A stretch of DNA of 64,000 nt from Solibacillus sp. R5-41 (GTDB lineage Bacteria > Bacillota > Bacilli > Bacillales_A > Planococcaceae), in the NCBI RefSeq assembly GCF_002736105.1, contig NZ_CP024123.1, positions 2,224,001 through 2,288,000 of the forward strand, written 5' to 3'. Each line of letters opens with the position of its first letter. Within the stretch, counting starts at the first letter, position 1. Made by a program: the position numbers and the translations under genes. This document shows, one piece after another, positions 32,553 through 40,994 of this stretch. A model generated the notes under the pieces. The model had not been told where the DNA came from and searched no databases. It was given only the letters and a program-made list of their open reading frames with translations.

Positions 32553-33179
32553 CTATTCTATTGACTTAACATTATATCTCAAAACTGTTTTTAATTTTTC
32601 AGGTGCAACTTTTCTAAAATCTGAAAGATATATCTCCCTATGTTGTAATGAAGTTCTTTCAAGATTATTATTTTTAATGAATTCATTCATCAATTCAAAA
32701 CTCTGTGGTTCGTCATCATATGGACCAATATGAAGCATTTGTACAGATAAACCATCTTGAACTATATCGAACGTTACATCATGCAAGAATGGATGTGGTT
32801 TCTTTTTTTCTACGTTTTCAAATGCTCTCTCTACTATTTCTTTTGTTACAAAATCTGGTTGTCTGATCATAATAGTATATAATAATTCATCTTTATTTAA
32901 TGAGTCTAATTTTCTTCCTTTTTCAGTTAAATCCCAAATGCCTTCTAATGGATATACAGTATATTCAAAATAACCATCTGGAGTATATCCTTGCTTCGGC
33001 ATCATTCTGACCGCATAAGCCAAAGAATAAAGAACACCTATCTTCTCAGCGAATTCATGCTCATTTGGATTGCCTTTTCCCTTTATCAATAAAAATTTCT
33101 GTTCTGGAATTGTTACAAGTTCAGGTTTTTGTTTTGGGATATATAAATTCTTCTCTTGTTTTCTCCATTCGTATTTCAT
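32553..33179 (-). CDS. GyrI-like small-molecule-binding domain protein
   Basis: 208 residues. The whole length is a GyrI/SOUL-type domain: VTIPEQKFLLIKGKGNPNEH, WDLTEKGRKLDSLNKDELLY and LHIGPYDDEPQSFELMNEFI, with HREIYLSDFRKVAPEKLKTV at the end. No DNA-binding domain, so a stand-alone ligand-binding member. Such proteins bind amphipathic drugs or inhibit gyrase in a few cases; the role here is unknown. ATG 13 bases after AGAAGGG. Single-gene unit between family A elements. Confidence 0.85.
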   Translation of the reverse strand: MKYEWRKQEKNLYIPKQKPELVTIPEQKFLLIKGKGNPNEHEFAEKIGVLYSLAYAVRMMPKQGYTPDGYFEYTVYPLEGIWDLTEKGRKLDSLNKDELLYTIMIRQPDFVTKEIVERAFENVEKKKPHPFLHDVTFDIVQDGLSVQMLHIGPYDDEPQSFELMNEFIKNNNLERTSLQHREIYLSDFRKVAPEKLKTVLRYNVKSIE

Positions 33180-33258
33180 TAGCTTGTGTTCCCTTCTCTA
33201 TATGATTTTCATTATGTATGAGTACTACTTACAACGTCCTTCTAAATAAACCATCTTT

Positions 33259-33346
33259 TTGTATTAAACTGCCTCGTTTATTCAATAAGAAAAAGCTACC
33301 CTAAAGGCAGCCTTGTTCAGATAAAGCACCCGTTACTTTAAGTACA
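33259..33346 (-). repeat. Family A element, near-complete
   Basis: Gene-strand AGTAACGGGTGCTTTATCTG, stem GGCTGCC/GGTAGC with TTTTTC, then CTTATTGAATAAACGAGGCA and GTTTAATACAA. Confidence 0.8.
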
Positions 33347-33455
33347 ATACTTCACATTCCTTATTACGCCTTTTTAGAAGATAACCTAGCGCGCCATCTA
33401 GTTTTAAGATTAAAATCCGATTCGTAAAAACTTCTCTTATTCTTCCTAGCTAAAA

Positions 33456-34364
33456 TTATTTACTATACTTTCCGAAATATTTATCTAATCGTTCTTCATC
33501 AATTCCATACTCTCCACGCCAAGCAGCTAGTGGAAGTATAATATCGGAACGTGGGGAGCCTTTTGCCTTCTCATAAAGTTTCATTCTTTCAAAGGGATCT
33601 ACGAATCTATCAACCATTGGCGGATAAAAATCATTTGGCATTATTCCAAGTTCTGCTAAGGATAAGAGCTGCCCACGAACACTATATTTACTGAACTTAG
33701 GAAATACCTTTTCCGATTTTATTCGCTGTTCTAACTTTCCTGGCGTTTCTCCTTGAGGGGCATTTCTGATTATATCTATTAACTTTCTAAAGATTACGAT
33801 ATCATCTTCTGTTGGGGTTGGAACATCTAGCTGTGAAAACTCTCTTAATTCTATCAACATTAATTCAACACCTTCATTCCATGAACCACCATAATAATAA
33901 CTGAATAACACTTCTCCCACATTTAAGTATTTTTCTTTTTTAACACTGCATTTTTGACAGTAATCTGTTTCGCTTAGGTAGGTATGATTTTTACACTGAT
34001 GGGCATAAAGATAGCTTAATATTGGTTGTCTTCCCCTTGGAAAACTATTCATACCTGCTACATAAGCTTGAAGTGCTTTATCCATCGTTACATTGAAATT
34101 TTTGGTTAATATCTTAAATTCATCAATCACTTTATCGTGAGTAAAATGCTCAATCTCTTTTAATGGATAAGAACTTTCTTCCAAATATATCTTTTCCTCA
34201 TCTTTTAAAATATTTGTTGAAAAAATATAAACAGCTCTTTCATTATCCCATTCATCTCCATGATCAATTTCACGATAATAACCTTTTTCGTCTTTATCAT
34301 ATCTCTTTTTGTTGTAAACTTTTTTTAATATTTTTAGTAGTTTATCATTCATTTGATAGTTCAT
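33456..34364 (-). CDS. Unknown protein with a possible zinc-binding cluster
   Basis: 302 residues, soluble. A C-x-x-H...C-x-x-C cluster (HQCKNHTYLSETDYCQKCSV, about residues 127-146) could bind zinc. Before it, EDEKIYLEESSYPLKEIEHF; after it, a helical region with GKLEQRIKSEKVFPKFSKYS. ATG after GGAGG. No family is recognised. Single-gene unit bounded by family A copies. Confidence 0.55.
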   Translation of the reverse strand: MNYQMNDKLLKILKKVYNKKRYDKDEKGYYREIDHGDEWDNERAVYIFSTNILKDEEKIYLEESSYPLKEIEHFTHDKVIDEFKILTKNFNVTMDKALQAYVAGMNSFPRGRQPILSYLYAHQCKNHTYLSETDYCQKCSVKKEKYLNVGEVLFSYYYGGSWNEGVELMLIELREFSQLDVPTPTEDDIVIFRKLIDIIRNAPQGETPGKLEQRIKSEKVFPKFSKYSVRGQLLSLAELGIMPNDFYPPMVDRFVDPFERMKLYEKAKGSPRSDIILPLAAWRGEYGIDEERLDKYFGKYSK

Positions 34365-34482
34365 AGATTATTTCCTCCACTATTATTATTTGAGTATTAT
34401 CCTACATTTTGTAGTACGTTTTCGTTGGGATTGATATAGTAGTTTTCGAAAGGTTCATTTTAGATATTTTTCAAATAACATT

Positions 34483-34575
34483 TCACAATGGATTTCTAAA
34501 GTCTTTATTTAGCTTATAAAAAATACTATTTTCCTCTAACTTATTTAGAAAGGTAATAAATTCTTTTAATTGCAT
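34483..34575 (-). pseudogene. Truncated 30-residue small protein remnant
   Basis: ATG after GGAGTAAGG opens MQLKEFITFLNKLEENSIFY then KLNKDFRNPL and a stop. This start (xEFIxFLxxLEEN-IxYxLNK) resembles a family of small Bacillus proteins of about 60 residues, so the gene is probably cut short. Confidence 0.4.
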
Positions 34576-34612
34576 AAAAAAACCTTACTCCTTTTCCTAT
34601 TTTTGCCAATCT

Positions 34613-34649
34613 TCTTGTTGTATTAACCTGTCCCTTAAGTTTAAGTACA
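34613..34649 (-). repeat. Family A fragment
   Basis: Gene-strand TACTTAAACTTAAGGGACAG then GTTAATACAACAAG; the last recognisable copy of the family in the window. Confidence 0.55.
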
Positions 34650-34692
34650 TTTTTTCACAATCTTTACAATAATTTTAACATAAATATCCAAT

Positions 34693-34740
34693 AAAAAATC
34701 ATCTCTCCTCTAACAAATCTTTAGGGGAGAGATGATTTTA
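34693..34740. terminator. Strong bidirectional terminator
   Basis: AAAATCATCTCTCC pairs with GGGGAGAGATGATTTT; it closes the right side of the accessory region before the oxidase-like gene. Confidence 0.8.
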
Positions 34741-34833
34741 ATCAATCTTTTTCTATGAAAAATCTATTTCCAAAACTACACAGGTGTTAAACAAATTAAA
34801 CTCTTTCTACTAAGGTGGAGCCTATTTTTAATT

Positions 34834-35235
34834 TTATTTATCTTCCACTGCTTTCAGCGTAAAAGTAATCCAAATAAAGATGACATAGCTGATTAATAAA
34901 ATCGTGCCGCCAACGATGAAGAAAACTAATGTGAACGTTTCATTAAAGTTAAACGGATTGACATTGTAAAAGAGCATACCGACCGTTAATCCAATTGTTC
35001 CGATTACTGCTGTCCAGCCATGTAAATGCACTAATTTTTTTGATTTCACAACAAATGATTGATAAAATAATGCCCAAACTGCAAGTGACAACCAGCCGAC
35101 AACTAAAATATGCGCATGAACAGGGCGTAATGCATAATTACCTGAACCCGACATATCAGAGCCAATGAACGCACCGATTAATCCAAAAATTGCTGCTAAA
35201 CGAATAAAGCGGATACCCCATTTTTTTTCTACCAT
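34834..35235 (-). CDS. Small four-helix haem-copper-oxidase-like protein
   Basis: 133 residues, four membrane helices. The segment RPVHAHILVVGWLSLAVWAL (two His at about 39 and 41) and KLVHLHGWTAVIG (His about 69 and 71) resemble the His-containing helices of cytochrome oxidase subunit I/NorB, but the protein is a quarter of that size. Such proteins are annotated as cytochrome-c oxidase subunit I-like; haem binding is inferred. ATG after GGAGGG. Next to a two-component system whose target could be this gene. Confidence 0.6.
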   Translation of the reverse strand: MVEKKWGIRFIRLAAIFGLIGAFIGSDMSGSGNYALRPVHAHILVVGWLSLAVWALFYQSFVVKSKKLVHLHGWTAVIGTIGLTVGMLFYNVNPFNFNETFTLVFFIVGGTILLISYVIFIWITFTLKAVEDK

Positions 35236-35312
35236 TTAAATACCCTCCATAAACTTGATTTATAGAGAGTATAAAATACGTATCTGAACTGAATCTGAAC
35301 GACAACAGCTAT

Positions 35313-36680
35313 TTATTGAATAGGAAACGTCAATGTAAATTTCGTCCCTACACCTTTTTCACTTTGTACAGCAATCGTCCCATCATGCATTTCAACAACT
35401 TGCTTGACAATGACAAGCCCTAAACCAGTACCAGGTGTCGATCTGGATTCATCTGCTCGGTAAAATGGTTCAAAAATCCGCGCGATATGTTCCTCACTAA
35501 TACCCTGCCCTTCATCTTGAATTACAAGCTCAATTTTCTTATCGATTATTTTTCCTGACACACTAATTTCAGTTCCTGCTTCACTATATTTCACCGCATT
35601 GCTTATTAAATTTTCGATGGCATGTATAATAAATGGTTCACTTCCGTACATTTCTAATGGAACAAGCTCCATCCATACGGAAATATTTTTTCGTTGTAGC
35701 AAAAATTGCTGTTCATTGACGACTTGTTTTATGATAGCATCTAGCGCGAGGTTTTCTTTTTGTTCCGCTAGTTTCGTCGCACTTTGCCATAATAATAATT
35801 GCTTTGTTAAATGGGATAACCGCTCACTTTCTCGCTCAATAATTTCACCGTACTGCTTCGTGCGTTCAGCATCCGCTTTTTGCTGCTGAATAAGCGATGC
35901 GTAGCCACCTATACTTTGCAGTGGCGTTTGGAAATCATGCGACACATTGCGAATAAACTCTTTGCGAATTTCCCGCTGTTTTTTTAATTCTTTCGTCATT
36001 AAGTTAAAATTCATCGCGAGCGTACCAATTTCATCCGCACGATCAACATCAATATGTGCATCGAAGTTTTCCGAGGCCACTAATTTTGTCGCTTTCGATA
36101 AGCGTTGAATCGGTTTGACTAAATACCAAGCGGCTAAAATCATAGCAAGAATACTAACAACGGGGATGAAGATGAAAAACCCAGCGATAATAAAATGCAT
36201 TTCACTAAATAGTAGCTTAATATCCAGGCGCATAAACAGTGCATAATTGTTCCCTTCATATTCAAATGGGAGCCCGACTGTATTTTTTAAATCGTTTGAA
36301 AAGAAGCCTGTTATGAATAGCTGCTGTGGGTATTCTCCAACTCCATGGTACGTTTCACCTGCTAAAACGCGATTAATTTCCACCGTTTCTAACTCTTTTA
36401 ATCGGTATTCATCTCCGTAAAAAGTGCGTTTCCCAAATTCATCTGCTAAATAAATTTGATACCCGATTTGACCTAGCTGTGTTAAATACGCGTCTAACGA
36501 ATCTGGTGGATGCGTTTGAATATAGGTCGTAATATCCGTAGCTAACTTGACATAGTTGGCATCGTTTTTTTCCTTCATCACTTGGTGGTAAAACGCGTTC
36601 GTTAATAAAAAACTAAAAGTTGCGCTAATTAAAAATGTTGCAAGTGTAAAAACGATAAATTTACTGTATAGCGTTTTCAT
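35313..36680 (-). CDS. Sensor histidine kinase
   Basis: 455 residues. Membrane helices at about 8-30 and 162-187 enclose an extracellular sensor domain; HAMP follows (188-240), then HisKA with phospho-acceptor His248 (NVSHDFQTPLQS) and a HATPase domain with ENLISNAVKYSEAG, DEGQGIS and TGLGLVIVKQ. It overlaps the response-regulator gene by 20 bases, the usual sign of a cognate pair. The signal is unknown. Confidence 0.93.
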   Translation of the reverse strand: MKTLYSKFIVFTLATFLISATFSFLLTNAFYHQVMKEKNDANYVKLATDITTYIQTHPPDSLDAYLTQLGQIGYQIYLADEFGKRTFYGDEYRLKELETVEINRVLAGETYHGVGEYPQQLFITGFFSNDLKNTVGLPFEYEGNNYALFMRLDIKLLFSEMHFIIAGFFIFIPVVSILAMILAAWYLVKPIQRLSKATKLVASENFDAHIDVDRADEIGTLAMNFNLMTKELKKQREIRKEFIRNVSHDFQTPLQSIGGYASLIQQQKADAERTKQYGEIIERESERLSHLTKQLLLWQSATKLAEQKENLALDAIIKQVVNEQQFLLQRKNISVWMELVPLEMYGSEPFIIHAIENLISNAVKYSEAGTEISVSGKIIDKKIELVIQDEGQGISEEHIARIFEPFYRADESRSTPGTGLGLVIVKQVVEMHDGTIAVQSEKGVGTKFTLTFPIQ

Positions 36681-37338
36681 GAATGACCTCTATTTGATAC
36701 CCGACGTTGCGAATCGTTTTGATTGTAATATTGCTTTTTAACCGTGTTAATTTTTCGCGTAATCGCTTAATATGTGTGTTCAATGTATCGTCACTCACAA
36801 TATCACCCCACACGAGCTCCATAATATGGGCACGCTCATAGACACGAGTTCGGCTACATAAAAGCTCTAACAGCTCAAATTCTTTATTTGGCAGCACAAT
36901 TGAAATATGCCCTTTGGAAACTTCAAACTGTGCTCGATTTAATGTCAGATCGCCTATTTCTAACTTAGAAATCGTTAATTTATCGTACCGACGCAAAATC
37001 GCCTGTACACGAAAAAGCATTTCCTCGGATTCGAATGGTTTAACGATATAATCATCAGCCCCGGCCGAAAACCCTTCACGTTTATCTTCTAATTGTCCGC
37101 GCGCAGTAAGTAGTAACACGGGAATTTCCCAATCTTCTTTTAATTTTTTCGTTAATTCAAAGCCATTTAGGACTGGCATCATGACATCTACAACAGCAAT
37201 ATCCACTGTTTCATCCATCATATCAAGCGCCTCGACGCCATTGCTCGCCTTGATTGTTTCATAATGCCATTGTTTAAAATACGTCGCTAGTAAATTTAAT
37301 ATTGCTTCATCATCATCGACTAGTAAAATTTTCCTCAT
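36661..37338 (-). CDS. OmpR-family response regulator
   Basis: 225 residues. Receiver domain with acidic DDD (8-10), phospho-acceptor Asp51 (VVDVMMP), Thr in LLLTARG and Lys in YIVKPFE; the C-terminal winged helix (about 130-220) contains LPNKEFELLELLCSRTRVYE and DDTLNTHIKRLREKL. Partner of the overlapping histidine kinase. Upstream lies a family C element pointing toward this gene. Confidence 0.95.
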   Translation of the reverse strand: MRKILLVDDDEAILNLLATYFKQWHYETIKASNGVEALDMMDETVDIAVVDVMMPVLNGFELTKKLKEDWEIPVLLLTARGQLEDKREGFSAGADDYIVKPFESEEMLFRVQAILRRYDKLTISKLEIGDLTLNRAQFEVSKGHISIVLPNKEFELLELLCSRTRVYERAHIMELVWGDIVSDDTLNTHIKRLREKLTRLKSNITIKTIRNVGYQIEVIHENAIQ

Positions 37339-37443
37339 TGCAGCCAGCCCCTTTTTTCGACATGCGTATTGGTTTTGATTTTGACATGAAACAGCGCTGG
37401 AAGCAAGTTTACATTCTGAAAAATTTTACAGAGGAAACGAGAT

Positions 37444-37569
37444 TAATTACACCTCGGCATAATTGCGTTCAGATTTTAATTGTATCTGGGTCTGCATTGT
37501 GCAGGCATACGTACAATTAACCTTTCTAAATCTGTGACATCCGTCGGGGGCTTATCTTCGTTCAGTGCG
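37444..37569 (-). repeat. Family C element upstream of the response regulator
   Basis: Minus-strand order: CTGAACGAAGATAAGCCCCC, GACGGATGTCACAGATTT, a TGCCTGCACAATGCAG stem, CTGAACGCAATTATGCCGAG then GTGTAATT. It matches 62436-62597 part by part. It ends 106 bases before the response-regulator start, in gene orientation. Confidence 0.75.
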
Positions 37570-37593
37570 TTTTTTATTGAACAAAGATAAAAA

Positions 37594-37645
37594 ACGCCCG
37601 ATGCGTAAACAAATTTTTCAACCTGTCTACCGCATCGGGCACGTT
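37594..37645 (-). terminator. Terminator of the peptide transporter operon
   Basis: GCCCGATGCG pairs with CGCATCGGGC around a long AT-rich loop, just past the binding-protein stop. Confidence 0.75.
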
Positions 37646-37648
37646 TCA

Positions 37649-39463
37649 TTATTTACTTGCGTTATAAGCGTTTAAAAACTCTTTCACTTTCGCGCTATCC
37701 GCTTCTACTTTTAAGCCTGTATCTATTAATGGAGAAACCGTTGATACAGCTGGTTTTTTCTTCCCTTGATAGTAGCTGATAAATTCATCTTGATTGATTG
37801 AATAAAGTACAGCCTTACGTAAGTCAACTGATTCTGAAACTTCGCGTCCTTTTGGATTGAATATTAAGTAGCTTACAGCATTACTATCAAATGTTTTTAA
37901 TTTTAAGTTCGTATCGCCCTCGACTACATCTACTTTCGTTTCTGGAACCGTTTGTAATACGTGAATTTCACCATTTCGCAGCGCTGATAATGCACTGTCA
38001 TTATCTTGGATGAAACGAACGCTAATATTATTAATTTTTGGTTCGTTTTCCGTGCCTACTTGGTAAGCTGGATTTTTAACGAACGTTGCTTCATAGTCAT
38101 TTTTTTGAACTAAAATATATGGACCTGACGCAGCTAAATGGTTGGCATATGTTGCGCCTTCTGTAATTGTCGCTTGGTCACCGTATGCTACATCTTTATT
38201 TGGGTCATATTTTGCCACGTCAAATGTATTTACTGCTGTCACTGCTGCTTCTGAAACAATGCCTCCCGATTGGTGCGCTAAGTAGTTTAATACTTGTGGG
38301 AATGCTGCAGGTGTCGTAATTTTCACTACTTGGTATTTCCCTGCTGCATTGTCTACGTCTGCTTCACTCGTTACAACTTCTGCAACTGCCGATGGAAGGT
38401 CTTTTGATAGCGCATCTAAAACTGTACCGCCATCTGCTGTTTTAACTGCTTCTAATGACGTAATATCAGACACAATTTCAACCGTTTCAATGTTTTCATG
38501 AATCGAGTATGTGCGGTGATCTGGTACTGCTTTTTGATCTTTTGCACGATTTAATGAAAATACAACATCCTCAGCTGATACTAAATCGCCCGTATCTACT
38601 GCTTTTTTGTTTTCTACTTTTGCGAAATTAATATCATCACGTAGGACGAAATAGTATTCATCTTTATTTTCTGACATCGCATGATTGTAAGATAATGAAC
38701 CATCTGAAACGACCTCATCTGTATCCGTTAAGTTCACTAAACGGACATTCATATTCGTATTTAATGTATTGATTGACCCATCATTCCCCTTCACTGGATC
38801 AAGTGATGTTAAGGAAGAAGAGGCTTGTTGTAAAACTAATGTTTCTGAGCTATTTTTTGCTGCATCGTTAAACGAAATCGATTCCCATGCTTGCGCGCGT
38901 GATTTTGGTAAACGAACTGTATCCGGATTCACTTCTTTTGCATAAATACCTTGGAATTTTTGAGAAATGTATAAAGGCGCAATATATGCATTATCAAATA
39001 CTAATGCTTGCTCTAATTCCTTATATTTTTCTTTTGCTTCATCCCCTGTTAACGTACTTGCTTCGTCAATTAATTTATCCACTGTCGCATCAGAAATTCG
39101 GCTATAATCGCCACCTGTTTTGAATAAGCCTCGCACTGCATAATCAGGGTTCCCTGTTACCGTTGTCCAACCTGAAAGTGAGATATCATAGTTACCTCCA
39201 TCTTCCTGGGCTTTAAATGAACCATAATCGGGTTGAATATTTAATTTAACATCAAATCCATTCTTCACCAATTGGTCACGAACGATGTTGATGTCTTGTT
39301 CGTTTGCCGCCATACCTAACACTTCAATAACTGGTTTTGCACCCGCTGTTTCGTCGACCTCTTTATCATTTTCTTTTACATCTGATTTTGTTTCTACACA
39401 GCCTGTTAATGCCACTGCCGCTACAATTGCCGTAGAAGCTAACGTATAGTATTTTTTGTTCAT
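37649..39463 (-). CDS. Peptide ABC transporter binding lipoprotein, apparently circularly permuted
   Basis: 604 residues. Signal and lipobox ALTGC with Cys22, so lipid-anchored outside. Residues about 43-198 read like the C-terminal lobe of family 5 binding proteins (NGFDVKLNIQPDYGSF, YDISLSGWTTV, YKELEQALVFDNAYIAPLY). Residues about 208-600 read like the N-terminal part (ETLVLQQASSSLTSLDP, LVSAEDVVFSLNRAKD, ASGPYILVQKNDYEATFVKN, ending VDLRKAVLYSINQDEFISYY). The normal order is the reverse. ATG at 39463, eight bases after GGAGGAA. Third gene after the two permeases. Confidence 0.85.
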   Translation of the reverse strand: MNKKYYTLASTAIVAAVALTGCVETKSDVKENDKEVDETAGAKPVIEVLGMAANEQDINIVRDQLVKNGFDVKLNIQPDYGSFKAQEDGGNYDISLSGWTTVTGNPDYAVRGLFKTGGDYSRISDATVDKLIDEASTLTGDEAKEKYKELEQALVFDNAYIAPLYISQKFQGIYAKEVNPDTVRLPKSRAQAWESISFNDAAKNSSETLVLQQASSSLTSLDPVKGNDGSINTLNTNMNVRLVNLTDTDEVVSDGSLSYNHAMSENKDEYYFVLRDDINFAKVENKKAVDTGDLVSAEDVVFSLNRAKDQKAVPDHRTYSIHENIETVEIVSDITSLEAVKTADGGTVLDALSKDLPSAVAEVVTSEADVDNAAGKYQVVKITTPAAFPQVLNYLAHQSGGIVSEAAVTAVNTFDVAKYDPNKDVAYGDQATITEGATYANHLAASGPYILVQKNDYEATFVKNPAYQVGTENEPKINNISVRFIQDNDSALSALRNGEIHVLQTVPETKVDVVEGDTNLKLKTFDSNAVSYLIFNPKGREVSESVDLRKAVLYSINQDEFISYYQGKKKPAVSTVSPLIDTGLKVEADSAKVKEFLNAYNASK

Positions 39464-39483
39464 TTTCATTTCCTCCAAATTAG

Positions 39484-40980
39484 TTAGTTTGCTTTCGGGT
39501 CTAATGCATCGCGCAGTCCGTCGCCAAAAAAGTTACATGACAGAACGAGCAACATAATACATAGCCCTGGGAAAATCGCTAAATACGAATGGGACTCTAA
39601 ATACGTACTACCTACTTTTAAAATATTGCCCCACTCAGGAATATGTGGCTCGATACCTAGTCCTAGGAAGCTTAAACTACTTGTTGAAATAACCGCGCCA
39701 CCGATTGTTAGCGTTGCTTTAACAATCATTGGCGCCAGGGCATTAGGTACGATATGTTTAAAAATAATCGAGCGGTCCGACGCCCCTAATGCACGGGCTG
39801 ATTCAACAAATTCGTAGTTTGAAATTTGTAAAACATTGGCGCGCATCGTACGGGCATACGTCGGAATCGCCCCTACACTTAGCGCAACAATTAAATTCAC
39901 TGTGTTCGCTCCAAATGCTGCAATAATCGCAATTGCAAGTAAAATACCAGGAATTGCATACAGCACATCTAACAAACGCATAATGATATTATCGGTATTT
40001 TTCCCGTAATAGCCTGAAATTGCGCCGAGTGCTCCACCAACTAATGCTGGGATGACCGTTGCACTAAAACCAACAATGAGTGAAATTTGTGCGCCGAAAA
40101 TAATACGAGAAAATAAATCTCTTCCAAAGTTATCTGTGCCTAAAGGATATTCAAGCGATGGCGTTTGTAACAGCGCACTATAATTATTTTGCACCGCAAA
40201 GTCATAATCAAACGTCCAACTACTTACAACTGAGAGAGAAAACATAAAGACGATGAAAAATAACCCAAATACAGCCATCGTATTGCGTAAAATTTTATGC
40301 CACATTTTTTGCCACTTTTCAATAGCAGATGGATCCGAATTACGTGCTTTCCGTATTAAGGTAATGCCTAGTAAAAAGGAGAAGAAATTCCCCGTTAGCA
40401 CCGGTAATAATAAAAGGAACCCAAGTATTTGCATCCATTTTGGTGCATAATTTAATGTCACCTTGCGCGCAATTAATATTGCCACAACTAAGTAAACAAT
40501 CGCTAATACAATAAATACACCCATCGCAAGTAAAAATGTATCGACAACATACGGCTTAAAAATGTTTACGCCCGAAATCATGACAATAAAGATTTGTGTT
40601 TGAAATGCATATACCGCAAAAGTATATTCGACTGTTTTATTTTTCGTTACGAGCATAAATCCAAAGCCTGCTGCAAATACATTCCCCAAAAATATCGTCA
40701 GTATAAGCGGATACCCAAGTAAACGGGTACGCTTTGTAATTTCACGTTCGTTTGCTAAATCTTTTTTTATTAATTGAGATGCAAGCCAGACGTATAATGT
40801 GGTCACTGCATATATGGCAAACAATGCGACAACATACGGTCTCCATACACCTTCTGAAAAATTGAAGCTATAAATTAAAAACAGCGCTGAAAAAATGGCA
40901 GAAAAGGCAAGCGTAAACTGTGCATTGACATATTCTTGTGTTATTTTCAAAAGCAGTTTTACATCTGATATGAATTTCAC
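39484..40980 (-). CDS. Peptide ABC transporter permease, OppC type, extended N-terminus
   Basis: 498 residues. The C-terminal 280 are a standard OppC/DppC permease: YPLGTDNFGRDLFSRIIFGA and the ATPase-contacting EAA loop FVESARALGASDRSIIFKHI. About 210 extra residues with five or six membrane helices precede it, far more than the usual 300-residue length. It forms the membrane channel with the OppB-type subunit encoded just upstream. Confidence 0.9.
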   Translation of the reverse strand: MKFISDVKLLLKITQEYVNAQFTLAFSAIFSALFLIYSFNFSEGVWRPYVVALFAIYAVTTLYVWLASQLIKKDLANEREITKRTRLLGYPLILTIFLGNVFAAGFGFMLVTKNKTVEYTFAVYAFQTQIFIVMISGVNIFKPYVVDTFLLAMGVFIVLAIVYLVVAILIARKVTLNYAPKWMQILGFLLLLPVLTGNFFSFLLGITLIRKARNSDPSAIEKWQKMWHKILRNTMAVFGLFFIVFMFSLSVVSSWTFDYDFAVQNNYSALLQTPSLEYPLGTDNFGRDLFSRIIFGAQISLIVGFSATVIPALVGGALGAISGYYGKNTDNIIMRLLDVLYAIPGILLAIAIIAAFGANTVNLIVALSVGAIPTYARTMRANVLQISNYEFVESARALGASDRSIIFKHIVPNALAPMIVKATLTIGGAVISTSSLSFLGLGIEPHIPEWGNILKVGSTYLESHSYLAIFPGLCIMLLVLSCNFFGDGLRDALDPKAN

Positions 40981-40994
40981 GTGTCTACCTCCTC

